From: Amphibalanus amphitrite
Lineage: Eukaryota > Arthropoda > Thecostraca > Balanomorpha > Balanidae
Direction: 5' to 3'
Length of the DNA: 64,000 bases
Assembly (NCBI RefSeq): GCF_019059575.1
Contig: NW_024881534.1
Span: forward strand, 186,001-250,000
The stretch's first letter is position 1; the number at the start of each line of letters is the position of its first letter. Made by a program: the position numbers and the translations under genes. Shown piece by piece: positions 37,397-56,700 of the stretch. Under the pieces are notes generated by a model that made no database searches, was not told the origin of the DNA, and saw only the letters and a program-made list of their open reading frames with translations.

Positions 37397-38143
37397 TCAC
37401 ACCACTGGCGACAGCTGTGTGGGCGGAATTGGTCGGCGGGTAAATGGGTCACGTCGCGACAAGTCCGTTGTGGCCACGGTCTCACCGAGAGACGCCGATG
37501 CGTCAACTGCGGTGTCTTCACGGAGGCTTTGCAAACTGCCCGGTGGAGCAGCTGGAGGGCCAAGTGTGGGGTAACACTCGTCCATCTCGATGGCTGGCTC
37601 TGGGTTGACTCTAGTAGCAGAAGCAGGCACAAAGCGTGGGAAGCGGTAGCTAGCGAGGGAGCGGGGGCAGCAATGTTTGATGCAGAAGCACATGCAGCAA
37701 GCGGCGATAACAGTTAGTGTGATCATGAGCAGCCAGGTATATGAGAATGCGGAAGGAGTGTCATCAACAACCTGTTCGAGTGGCTGGGCTTCTGGACGGT
37801 TGAAGTAGGCATTAGCTGGCATACCTGCGACGTGAAGTGCAGGTATGAGTGAGGCGTTGGCTGGCGTAACCGTTGGAATGGCGCTGGTCCAGTGCGGGCG
37901 CCAGATTGGAACCAGTGACGAGTCATTTGAGATTGTGAACGAGTCGTCAAAGTCAGGGAAATTTAGGTGTGTCTCGCTGGCGTAATAAGGAGGGAGATAG
38001 AGGGAGTCGCTAGAGGCAGAACATTCCAAGGGTAGGGTGAGAAGGCGAACCGGGGACGTGATAGATATCGTGGTGCTGTTGTAAGGGCCGCAGTGATTCA
38101 TCAAATTGGTTACCGAAAGCCCACATGTTTCTTGTATATACAT
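37397..38143 (-). pseudogene. C-terminal part of an envelope-like glycoprotein
   Basis: A 248-codon open frame on the minus strand with a Cys-bearing ectodomain segment, several N-glycosylation sequons, one strong transmembrane segment (about residues 134-150) followed by a Cys-rich juxtamembrane stretch, and a cytoplasmic tail. It lies just upstream of the 3' LTR, where env sits in retroviral elements. The N-terminal part is not upstream on this strand; it is found in opposite orientation from 38207. The Met at 38143 is therefore probably internal to the original gene. Family assignment rests on the companion fragment. Confidence 0.6.
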
Positions 38144-38206
38144 TGACTATGGCTCTTCTTAGCCCTAGCCCAATGTGATATATGGTCGTTGTGTTGTGTT
38201 CCAGAC

Positions 38207-40196
38207 ATGGCAGTCACAACGATGCTGTACGGATGGCTGCTGCTGCTCATGGTAACAAAAACGCTTAACATTGCTTACTGCTCTGCTGCCCCTACTGACC
38301 CCGGACATCTATTCATCCCGCTAGGAAAAACTTACCCAAGCTATACAGGGTCCGGCAAAAGTCTTGTCGTATGTGGTATTCTAGTTTCTGTGTCTTCCCA
38401 TGCGCGTTTTACCCCACCCAGCGTTTTGCTTCCAACGCAATTGTGTCAGCGCATCTATTGTGCCCCGGGGTATGAGACCACAGATAACCTAAGGGTCAGC
38501 GGCTGATTGTGCGAGGTCATTTGAGTAGCGAGCGTGCAGTTGAAATGAAGGCTGAAAACACCATGGTCAAATATTACGATGTCAGTCTCAGGAATCGAGC
38601 CATCGGCATGATTCAAGCGGGAATGTCACAAAGTCTGGTCGCGAATAATGTCGGCGCCCCTCTCCGACCAGTGCCAAGGCGGTGGAAGCACTTAACACCC
38701 ACCAAATCGCCAGAATGGCCGCATTTGTTTGGGCGCCCGACGCAGCCAGTGTGCCCACAGCTCCTGTCAAATTCCCAGCGAAGTTGATGGTGTGGGGGAT
38801 GGTGTCACATTAAGTGCTCAGTGAGCTGCTCCATGTCATCCCGCCCAAGACGAAGGTGGACACCAAGTATTATGTGGAGACCATCTCGGAGGAACTCCCA
38901 GAAATGGCTCTGTTCTGAAGCGACGGATGGTGGCTGAGAGGTCGAAAGCCATCTTCATGCAGGAAGGGGCTCCAGCGCATCGCTCTGCCACGGCCCAGCA
39001 GTGGTGCTGAGACAACCTGCCGCACTTCTGGGTGAAGGAAAAGGGGCCGGGGAACAGTTCCGACCTAAATCCCATTGAAGAGCTGTGGGCGATCGTCCAG
39101 AAAGACCTCGACAAACAGACGCCAGCAACTAACCTCGCGCAGCTGGAGACGCAGCTCAAGTCTGCGTGGTCACGAATCCAGCCGTCTGTGCTCCCCACTC
39201 TCGTGGCCAGTATGCCGAACCGTGTTCGCAAGTGTTTGCTTGTCCGTGGACAATACATTGAGCGCTGAACAACTTTTTTATTTACAATGGCTTGAAGTGT
39301 GGAACGATTTTAAAACTACGTCAAGACTTTTGCCGGACCCTGTAGTTCATGGGCTATCACCCTCTCAATCAGCATGCAACCCTACCGCCAAGATGTCCGA
39401 GAGATCAATGATGCTACCGACCAACTCTTCCGCACCGCAAGAACGCTGATTACAAATCACCCGCCGCCTGCCAATGCCACCGCTGCTGACCCAGCTCATG
39501 CTTCTCTAACTGTATCGCTCAAACATCTGTCCCACTCCATTGGTCAGCTGCAAACAGAGGAGAACCATCTCGTCGACACATTTCGTGACCTGCTGTCCAT
39601 CCCTGAGGCACGGAGCTCTGCACGTTCGGCTAACTCTGTTCGTCGAACTGGTCGCTCCAAGCGCGTTAAGCGAGGACTCATAGATGGCATTGGAAGCGTA
39701 ATGTCGTCTCTGTTTGGAACGGCCACTGAAAGTGAGATCAAGCATTTGAATAATAACGTCGAGCTCATCAACGCTAAAGAGGTTGCTATGGCCCACGCAT
39801 TTAACGGTACGCTTAACGTCATCAACTCTACTAGAGTAGCTACTACACAAAACCGCAAAGCCCTTCGTACTCTTCAGTCAGCGATGCGCTCGATGAGCGC
39901 ATCGCACTCGCAATTAATCAGGGCCGCCGACAATGCAGATGAACTTATCACGGTATCGCTTCGAGTAGCCGACCTTGCTGAGAACGTAAGACAAGTTACT
40001 AGAAGTCTCAACCATCTGTATACTTCGTTGGTGTCTCTCTCTGGCAAACTCGCTCTAGCCCAGGTAGGGATCCTCCACGCTGACCTTATTCATTCCCGTG
40101 ACCTCAACCGTGTCCTTCGCAAGGTGAGCAAAAGCCTTCCGGCACATTTTGCACTACCCTTTCCGCCTTCAGCTACCCGCGACTACATTCGCATTG
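38207..40196 (+). pseudogene. N-terminal part of an F-like envelope gene, interrupted by Tc1
   Basis: A likely splice acceptor (GTTGTGTTCCAG, ending 38204) precedes an ATG and a hydrophobic signal-peptide-like start. The frame is interrupted at 38345 by a Tc1 element and resumes at 39345. Downstream, around 39650-39720, a basic cleavage-type motif (RSKRVKR) is followed by a Gly-rich hydrophobic stretch. That pair is typical of the F-like envelope proteins of errantiviruses and baculoviruses. Coiled-coil-like sequence follows. The frame is broken again by the TTAA element at 40201; open frame past 40200 comes from that element. The gene is not functional as it stands. Confidence 0.65.
38346..39342 (+). 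mobile_element. Tc1-like transposon, inactive
   Basis: Inverted ends CAGGGTCCGGCAAAAGTCTT and complement are flanked by TA (38344-38345, 39343-39344). Inside are pieces of a Tc1 transposase in different frames. An N-terminal helix-turn-helix-like part starts at about 38533. A PAKLMVWGMVS-like catalytic segment lies near 38770. The SDLNPIEELWAIVQKDL hallmark is near 39060-39110, ending at 39268. The element is about 1.0 kb, shorter than a full Tc1, with an internal deletion and frameshifts. Confidence 0.88.
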
Positions 40197-40200
40197 TTAA

Positions 40201-41372
40201 CCCGCGCCGTGCTGGTGGCCTGAACTTTCCGCCGAGTGCTGGGGGGGGCGTTTTCACGCCCCCCCGTCTAACTCGGCTCCTGGGCCACGTAGCGACACGC
40301 GGTAAGCGGCAATCGAAAGAGCGTCAAAAATAAGGACGAAAACACTTCGGTCATTTTTTGGGTCAGGTCAAAGGTCAGGTCACCAGAGGTCACCAAAGGT
40401 AAAATGTTGACTATTTCAACATTTTGGAAACTGCCAACGGCTATCTCGGGAACCGATAGAGCTACAGCGCCGCGGAAAAGCGCATTCGATAGCCCTTTTA
40501 CAGACCTTTCTGAGTAATGTTCTCAGATTTGACCTCAGGTCAACGGTTTAGCCTCCAGAGGGCAAAAACTCCAAAAATAGCCGTTTTTACGAAAAACGTT
40601 TTTTCGTCAATAACTTTTGACTCATAAGCGCCATGACATTACTTTTGCCAGCATCGTGTTCCTCTCGTCGAGACGCGTCGAATGAACTATTCGTTGACCT
40701 TGAAAGGTCATTTTGAAAATTTGACCTCAGGTCAAGGTCATGACCTGACCGAAAAGGGTCATGTTGCATATCAGTCGATCCGTATCGTCGAGCTGAACAC
40801 ATCTGACGTGTTTTCACCGCTCTAGCACGTCTCTATCAAAAGTTATAGCCAAAAAACTGCTGGCGACCGTTCATGACCTGAGATGACCTCAGGGGCACAC
40901 AGAGGGGTCACAGGTGCATTTTTCCTATTCAGTGTGTCATGTTTACCTATGAACCGATGTTTGAGAGCGTTTTGAACGATATTCGTCCAAAAGAGGCGCA
41001 TTTCAATTTTCTCCCATTGACTTATAATGGAGAGGTCGCAAAATTGACCTGACCTTAGGTCACAGATATCAAAAATCCGAGATATACATTTTATACATAC
41101 TGTTACTCATATCAATCGCTGAAAGTTTCAAAGTGATCGTTCAGTCGGTGTAGCTATAGCGAGCCTTTGAACTTTTTCTGAGGTAAGGTCACTTGACGTG
41201 ACCTGGTGACCTGACCTTGAACGGCCTAGGTCTGAAATTTTCACAACATGTGCGGAAATGATGTAGGAACACGTGTACCAAAAACGGCGGCGCTGCGCGC
41301 CGCCGTTTTTGAGATATTCGCGAAAAACCTGAGGGGGGGGCGTAAAAACGCCCCCCCCCAGCACGGCGCGGG
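40201..41372. mobile_element. TTAA-flanked MITE, family C (copy 2)
   Basis: TTAA at 40197-40200 and 41373-41376 flank ends CCCGCGCCGTGCTGG and CCAGCACGGCGCGGG-type complement. Just inside each end is a hairpin of a G-run, a short AT/CG core and a C-run. The interior is dense in AGGTCA/TGACCT. No transposase. It breaks the envelope-like gene. Confidence 0.85.
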
Positions 41373-41376
41373 TTAA

Positions 41377-41600
41377 AACCAAGCTCATCCCCGTCGATGA
41401 TGCCTTCCATGTCCTCTTTTACATCCCACTCCTTCACACGCTTCATGCGTTCGATGTTTATCGTTTCTTCCCTTATCAGGTCCCGTTCCACAACCACAAC
41501 ATTTCTCTCCTCTATGTCCCGAACGAACCACGCTACCTGGTTGTATCAGAGAACAGACAACAATACATTCAACCGGTCGACTCTGAAATGGAAGCTTGCC
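41377..41600 (+). pseudogene. Middle segment of the envelope-like gene
   Basis: Beyond the TTAA element the plus-strand frame continues with ectodomain-like sequence ending around a Tyr/Leu-rich stretch and a Cys near 41597, after which similarity to envelope proteins is lost. This marks the probable second breakpoint of an inversion. Confidence 0.45.
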
Positions 41601-41935
41601 TTCTGATCAGGGCAACTGCACGAGTGGAACCTGGCCGTGGAGATCGTACAGAGGTCACTGCCGCAGCGGTGACAGAATCCGCACTCCTGGCAGAAGTTGC
41701 GTTGGCTGTTGTGCTGACAGTCACACGGGTCCTTGGAGACAGGCGCGGCGACTCTGGCCTGAATAAAAGTTTTGTGATATCCACAGAGGCGTGGCAGCAC
41801 GTCGGGAAGGCTGGCTCTGAATGTAGAGACCGGTTCCAGTAGGCGCCAGCAGATGCAGTCTATCGAATATAGTTTTGGGTCGATAGGCACGTCTAGGAGA
41901 ATTCGGAAGCCGGCCAGTGATTCGTGGAATGGCAT
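41546..41935 (-). CDS. Cys-rich open frame near the 5' LTR, function unknown
   Basis: A 129-codon minus-strand frame lies shortly downstream of the primer-binding site in element orientation. It contains a cluster of cysteines (CQECGFCHRCGSDLC). Its last part overlaps the presumed inversion breakpoint. It might be a remnant of a leader or gag region; I do not recognise it, and it may not be a gene. Confidence 0.25.
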   Translation of the reverse strand: MPFHESLAGFRILLDVPIDPKLYSIDCICWRLLEPVSTFRASLPDVLPRLCGYHKTFIQARVAAPVSKDPCDCQHNSQRNFCQECGFCHRCGSDLCTISTARFHSCSCPDQKASFHFRVDRLNVLLSVL

Positions 41936-42009
41936 ACCACTGGCTGATCGCAGTATCGGCGGCAGAGACGAAGAAGCAGATGGAGGAGAAGACGGCTTCT
42001 TCGGCGGTT

Positions 42010-42033
42010 GGTTCGATCCGGGTCACGGCACCA
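42010..42033 (-). promoter_or_regulatory. Primer-binding site, tRNA-His type
   Basis: On the plus strand GTTCGATCCGGGTCACGGCA followed by CCA looks like the T-arm and 3' end of a tRNA, one base from the LTR. In element orientation this is TGGTGCCGTGACCCGG, the usual complement of tRNA-His. It is not a tRNA gene, since the terminal CCA and adjacency to the LTR fit a primer site. Confidence 0.75.
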
Positions 42034-42034
42034 A

Positions 42035-42838
42035 TGTAACACGTGTGTGTTCTCGTGCCCAGAGCGGGGCACTTCGTGTTGTTGGCGGCCCTCGTCAGAG
42101 ACGACGGTCTTCCGGTCGAGTTGTATTTGAGCAGCACAACACAGAGCAGGATGATCGGCTACGGTGTCGGCACACGGAGCAGATGGTACACGTCCGATGG
42201 CTCTGGGACTCGGGGGTCTTCTGAATTTCCCTTTGCCGGGGTGCTCTCAGCTCGGCTCACCCGACCTAGTTCCTACTACATACTAGAACGTAAAACTATC
42301 CTGCATGACGGCCCGCTATTGGATTAAAACATTTTCGCTTTGAGACTCGTCTCGTGATTGGCTATTACTAGGTCACCGCCCCTCGGCTCTCTGGTAGCTC
42401 CCAGGAGACACGTGTCAAGTGAGTTGCCAATCGTCACACGCTGGCACCGTGGTTGAGGGGGGCGTAGCATGATATCGTTCTAAGAAACGCGTCGGAAGCA
42501 TTGTCGGACATTAACCAGGTCACTATTCTGCGCGGGCCGGCATGAATGACGGATGGCGCGCGACAGGCTGGCGCGACTCAGCGGCACCGTCGTGGCGGGC
42601 TGGGCGCGCGGCCGAGTTACATTAAATATACAGATCATAGAACTGGAGCTACGTAAAATATACCGAATATAAAAGTGAAGTTAACCTGACTGCAACGTTG
42701 GTGTGGTGTCGATTATGCAAATAATTGTAAAGTTATGATATGGCCGTCACGCAGGTAACGCTACAGGTAATTAGTATAGAACTACGCTAGATTGCACCGT
42801 AAACATAAATCGGAGAGAGTACATCATCTCATCTTACA
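42035..42838 (-). repeat. 5' LTR of the envelope-bearing element
   Basis: 804 bp, matching 36173-36976. It begins TGTAACAC on the plus strand and lies next to the primer site. Confidence 0.9.
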
Positions 42839-42842
42839 GACC

Positions 42843-43470
42843 CTGAGCCGTTTTCTGGGTCCTGCAGGTAACATGGCGCAGGTCACGTGTTTGGATTCAC
42901 GTGTCTGCCTGTGAGAACTGTTGGCCCTGTGAATCGTGCGATGCGCCAACGCTGCCGCGAAAACGTTGAAAGGCCACCTCACGCAATTAACTAGTCGTAC
43001 ATGCGACGATGTTTTATGAGATAGTGTCGAGACGAGACAGGTGGCACAAAGGCACGGACCTCGGGTGTTTGGCCTAATGGTACCGGTCGTAATGGGTGGG
43101 AAATACATGCTGCTGGTGGGCGTGGGACGTATGCTAGTGCCATGAGACGTTGACCAATGGGCAGCACAACAGCTCAAAGGTCATGTTGTCACCACTGCTC
43201 ATTTCAATGGCGCATCAAAACACCGGCAAACCCTTCGTTATTTTGACACACTGGCAACATACGTTGCCTCAGTGGAAGTGAGCAATATCATGAATATCCT
43301 TGAAACAACAACAAACACAGTTATTGTGCGCTGAGCGCAAATCATATTACCTGATACAGATTGTGTAAGAATAAAGGTGGCACGAATAACTTCCCACCTA
43401 ACCTACTCTCATTCTGCGACAGTTGGTGGAGGCCTGAGCCGCTGTCGCACAGGGGAGGCGACACATCTGA
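42843..43470. other. Unassigned sequence
   Basis: No recognised feature; upstream exons of the ionotropic receptor gene, if any, are not visible here. Confidence 0.4.
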
Positions 43471-43524
43471 AGGAGCTGTCAGAGGAGGGCGCTCTCGCAG
43501 GAGCTGCTTCACAAGAGGTCCAAC

Positions 43525-51890
<8,366 letters not shown>

Positions 51891-51892
51891 AT

Positions 51893-51904
51893 CTCTCTCT
51901 CTCT

Positions 51905-51959
<55 letters not shown>

Positions 51960-52043
51960 TCGCTCTCACTCTCTTTCTCTTTCTCTTTCTCTTTCTCTTT
52001 CTCTCTCTCTCTCCATCCCCCTCTCGCTCTCACTCTCTCGCTC

Positions 52044-52140
<97 letters not shown>

Positions 52141-52144
52141 CTCG

Positions 52145-52225
<81 letters not shown>

Positions 52226-52235
52226 TCTCCCTTAG
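51893..52235. repeat. (TC)n and related pyrimidine microsatellite
   Basis: TC repeats interspersed with CTTT and CTCG variants, starting two bases after the ionotropic receptor stop codon, so it would be transcribed as the 3' untranslated region. Confidence 0.95.
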
Positions 52236-53289
52236 AAAGAGCAGGTGCGGGACCGGAGCCAACTCAATCGGGGGAGAGCGATCCGCTGCAACGGGGAGAG
52301 AGCACTGAAGTGATGGCGTCATGTTCCCATTAGCTGCACTGATGCGATGTGCGATACAAGACATTCTAGTCACGAGAGAGATAGCACATATGCTCTGCTG
52401 TAATTGGGAAGTAGTGATCTGAGGATCATACCCATGACCGTATCGTTTACTGTTGGTTCAGCAAATGCATCCCACCTCTGAAGAGATTGTGCCTATAGTA
52501 TATGCCTTTTGGATGGACATTGTGATGCCGAAGTGATTTACTTTTCCCAAACATATGCAGGTTCATTTATACACTATAGTCTATACTGTACATCATGCAT
52601 ATTGCATGAAGTGTCAGGCACACACTTAGGCGTCGGTTTGATTATTAAACGCCCAGCGGAGGTGAGCCAGGGGAAAACCCTCATTTGCAGCCGAGGCGTT
52701 AATTCATCGAGTGTTTGGCGCCGAGTTACACCCAACGCTCAATGTTTGTGTTTGCTGTTGCGATGAATATGTGAAATAACATTTGAGGGGACCTCTTAAA
52801 TGGACTTGAACGTGTCATGCCATAGCATAGCCTAAATGTCAAATGTGCATTTATGTGCATTTATAAATGACACGATCATAAGCAAAATGGGAACAAGCAC
52901 GCAATAACGTGAACTTCAAAGTTCAAAGACTAATGGATAACCGCAGAATCCACTTATGCCACCTGACCAAATACCAAACACCGATCGAAAAAGCATGAGT
53001 ACACATTTAGTGTCGTCTTTGTTGCTGTCACATCATCGATAAATTATAAATAGCCTACATCAGAATCTTTTCGAAATTGAAATATCTGTGTAAGCGCTGC
53101 CACGTAGGCGCATTGTCCAGTGGTTAATCAAAATAGCAAATAACTCGAAACAATTTGATCACTTTTCTGTGAGATTCCGAATTGCAAAAAAAAATCGCTG
53201 TTTTATCCGTGGTTTTATCGACATCACGACTGTCTCGCTATCAAAAAGGGATCCACGATCAGACTTAAAACATCGTATCGTCATGCACT
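52236..53289. other. Intergenic or 3' untranslated sequence between convergent genes
   Basis: No gene recognised. It separates the plus-strand ionotropic receptor and the minus-strand receptor gene. An AATAAA on the plus strand at 53355-53360 is the nearest candidate for the former. Confidence 0.4.
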
Positions 53290-53295
53290 TTTATT
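53290..53295 (-). terminator. Candidate poly(A) signal of the vitellogenin-receptor-like gene
   Basis: AATAAA on the minus strand, about 410 bp after the stop codon. Confidence 0.45.
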
Positions 53296-53616
53296 GTGAA
53301 GAGCGTCTAAGGACATCGATCGTGCCATAATCGCTTGGACCACATGTGGCTCAAAATAAACACATTTAAGTTCAACGTCTCTTAAAACAAATCCAGTATC
53401 AACAATGCACGCCCATAAATTTAAACCATTCGTCATGCCATTCCAGTACGGAATGCGGCAGGATGTGCCCAGTCAGCCCATCCGGTATGAACGTTACTCT
53501 CATCGGCCCCTCACTGGACCGTAAACTCGGTCATCTCGCTGCCGCCAAGGCCAGAAATGGCTTCCGGAGACGACCCTTTGACATTACAACATCCACGATG
53601 TCACCACAGTTGCGGC

Positions 53617-53708
53617 GGTGACGTCCCAGCGATGACGTCCCAGGGATGACATCCCGGCGATGACGTCCCACCGATGACGTCCCAGCGATGACGTCACAGC
53701 GATGACGC
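53617..53708. repeat. 14-bp minisatellite with TGACGTC motifs
   Basis: About six units of GATGACGTCCCAGC, one reading TGACGTCA (the CRE palindrome). The array starts at the stop codon of the minus-strand gene and so lies in its 3' untranslated region. Confidence 0.85.
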
Positions 53709-56700
53709 TACTGCACTAGCCGCTCCATGGAGGAGAAGCCGGCGGAGCTCAGCTCCAGGAACCCAGAGTCCTCGCTGCGAGCTCCCAGGCCGAGCTGGAT
53801 GTGACAGCTCTTTGTCTGAAAACAAAGAGGGAGACGCCGTGTTAGAAAAGTTGCACACACTGGCTGCAAGAAGGTACATGGAAAAATGCATGGTACGATT
53901 ATACGAGAGGGAATAGGCGCTTCCGATCTTATCGGATGCGATTGCCATGACATTCTTTACTTCAGACTTTTGCATTTATTTTGCCAAAAAGCAAAAAGTT
54001 AGTCACGAGTGTGCACGCTCAGACTGCAGGTCAGACGAGTGCCATATCACAAAGTATGCCATGAAAAGGAACTCAGTTTTTTTTTTCCATTTCTTTAACA
54101 TAACCAAATGTCTTTAAAACGCTAGTTCCGTACTGACCTTCGGACTGCAGTCGGGGTGTTGCGCGGCTGTCCGGCCGCCGGCCGCCCTCTTCTTGTAGTC
54201 GTCCTCCTCGCTGAAGGGGTTGTTGTTGTCGTCGGCCGAGTCGCGGAGCCAGGCCCCCGGAGCGCCCAGGTCCGGCGCGTCCGGCGGCGGCGTCATGCCG
54301 AACGTGGGGTTCTGAAACTGGTGGCCGGCGGGCCGGGTCCGGCCGCAGCGGCGCCCGCGCCGGCGCAGCCACAGCGCGGCGCCGACCAGCAGCAGCGCCA
54401 GCAGGCACAGCACCACGCCGATGGCGGCGCCGCTGCTGCCGCCCCCGCCCGAGGGCGGCTGAGCCGCGCTGGCCGCCCCCGCCGCCTCCCCCGCCCCGTC
54501 CGCCAGGTCCGTGTCGGTGAGCTCCGGCCGGCAGTCGGGCTGGCTGTCGGGACAGTAGCAGGCCACCTGACCCCCTCTCGGCAGGCACATGTGCCGACAC
54601 CGGCCGTGGCGGCGACACGCGCTCACCGAGCCGTTCCGTTCGCCGAGCAGCAGCGGCTGCCGCAGTCTGTGCAGCACGTCCAGGGCCCGCAACTCCATGG
54701 CGTTGTTGTAGACGCGCTGACACCAGGCGGCGGCGCCGGGCCGCAGCGGCGCGTAGGTGCCGGTGCCCGTCTCAACGACCCTGGTGTGGCAGCGGCGCAC
54801 CTGACTGCGATGGCTGATGACGTACGCCCAGTCCTCGAACACGGCCAGCCCCCGCGGCAGGTGGAGGCCTGACAGGTCGGCGGCGGCGCGTCCGCTGCCG
54901 TCCAGCCGCGCAGAGCCCAGCCGGTGGAAGTGCGTGTCCGACCACCAGACCAGTCCCGTGGTGCGGTCCAGGTCGACGCCGCCGCAGCGGCCCACCTTGT
55001 GGTCGGCCAGCACCAGCCGCTCGGAGCCGTCGGCGCTAAGGCGGAGGACGCGCCCGCTCCGGCGGCCGCCCGGAGGAGCGGCCAGCTCGGCACACGCTAG
55101 GAGGAAGCCCTGCTCGGGCACGGGGCGCAGCGCCAGCAGAGTCTCACCGGCCGTCCTCGCCAGCGTGCGGCAGAGTCCGTCGGCGGCACAGGCGCGTAGT
55201 ACACCCGTCTCGCCCTCTCTGCTGGCCAGGTAGACGCTCTTCGTGGCCCACTCGAGTGCCATCGCCGTCACCCCGGTGGCGTTGGCAACGACCGTGCGTG
55301 GCGGCTGGTCGTCCCCGGCCGGCACGGCCAGCACGGCGCCGCGGTAGCTGTCGTAGAAGTACAGCGTCTCCGTCCAGGCGTCGTAGTCTGAGAAGGCCAG
55401 CGTCGTATTATCGTTGCGGTAGATCAGCTGCAGGTTCTTGTGGCGGACCGAGTCGGCGATGACCCGGCTGGCCTGAGTCAGCAGCAGGCGAGGGGAGGTG
55501 TTGGCGCGGCACGCCACTCCGTCCGGCTCCAGTCCGTAGCCGGCCAGGCAGCCGCAGCGGAAGCCGCCCTCGGTGTTGTTGCAGAGCTGCCAGCAGGGCG
55601 CCGCGCCGGTGGCGCACTCGTCCACGTCCCGGCAGGTCTTGCCGTCGGCCTGCAGCTGGAACCCGTCCAGGCAGCCGCAGACGGGCGCCGTGGGCGTCGC
55701 GCGGCACCGGTGCGCGCAGATGTGCGTGCTGCAGGCCGTCTCGCACATGCCGCCCTCGTCGCTGCGGTCGCCGCAGTGCGCCACGCCGTCGCACACCTCG
55801 GCCGAAGACAGGCAGCTGAAGCCGTCGGCGCAGGCGAACTGGTCGTCGGCACAGGCGGGCGTCGGCGGCGGGGTGCTCGTGGCCGGCGGGCGGCCGTCGC
55901 ACTGCGCGGCCGCCTCGTCCCAGCCGTCCTCGCAGTCGCGCTCGCCGTCGCAGAGCCAGTGGGCCGAGATGCGCCGCTCTGTGCCCGGACAGGTCGGCTC
56001 GCCGCAGCCCAGCTCGTCCTCGCCGCCCTCGCAGTCAGCAGTGCCGTCGCAGAAGGCGGTCAGGGATAGACAGCGGCCGTCCACGCAGGCTCGCTGGTTC
56101 TCCTCACACGCCGCCTTGTCCTCCTCGCGTGGCTGCAGGGGCGGCAGAGGCGTGGCCGTCCCGTTACCACCGCAGTGCGCTCCCTCGTCGCTGGAGTCGG
56201 CGCAGTCAATCACACCGTCGCACCAGAGGTCGGCGCTGACGCAGCGGCCGTCATCACACCGCCGGCTCTCCTCTGTGCAGTTCTTGAGGCGCTGGCAGTC
56301 GGCCGGCTCGTCGGAGAGGTCCACGCAGTCCGGGTGGCCGTCGCAGAACCACTCGGCAGCCACGCAGCGCCGGCTGGTGACGCAGGTGAAGGAACTGTTG
56401 CTGCAGGCGCCGCCGCCGCAGTGCGCCTCGTCGCTGCCGTCCGTGCAGTCAGAGTGGCGGTCGCAGCGGTAGTGCGCCGGCACGCAGTAGCCGGTGCCGC
56501 AGCGGAACTGGTCGGCGTCGCACGACCGGTCGGCGCAGCCGTCCTCGTCGCTGGCGTCGCTGCAGTGCGGCGTGCCGTCGCAGCGCAGAACCGACGAAAG
56601 ACACTCACCGGAGGTGCAGTTGAACTCGTCGGCGCCGCAGATAGCGATGCGCCGGTGCGGGCAGTCGGCCTCGTCCTCCCCACCGGGGCAGTCGGGAGAG

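Larger units (their letters stand above)
36173..42838 (-). mobile_element. LTR element with envelope-like gene only, rearranged
   Basis: Two 804-bp direct repeats (36173-36976, 42035-42838), with TGTAACAC..CTTACA tips and one difference that I noticed (36228), are flanked by a 4-bp duplication GACC (36169-36172, 42839-42842). The primer site and the purine tract place the 5' LTR on the right, so the element runs on the minus strand. No gag, protease, reverse transcriptase or integrase frame is visible. The interior holds an envelope-like gene in two oppositely oriented parts, a Tc1 element and a TTAA element. Confidence 0.88.

Noticed and set aside
42008-42033. A tRNA gene fragment (T-arm and CCA)
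   Set aside because: The encoded CCA, one-base distance to the LTR and absence of the other arms show it is the complement of a retroelement primer-binding site.
54156-54872. Long plus-strand frames opposite the receptor gene (here and to 59561)
   Set aside because: Antisense shadows of the GC-rich LDL-receptor-family exon; no domains of their own.
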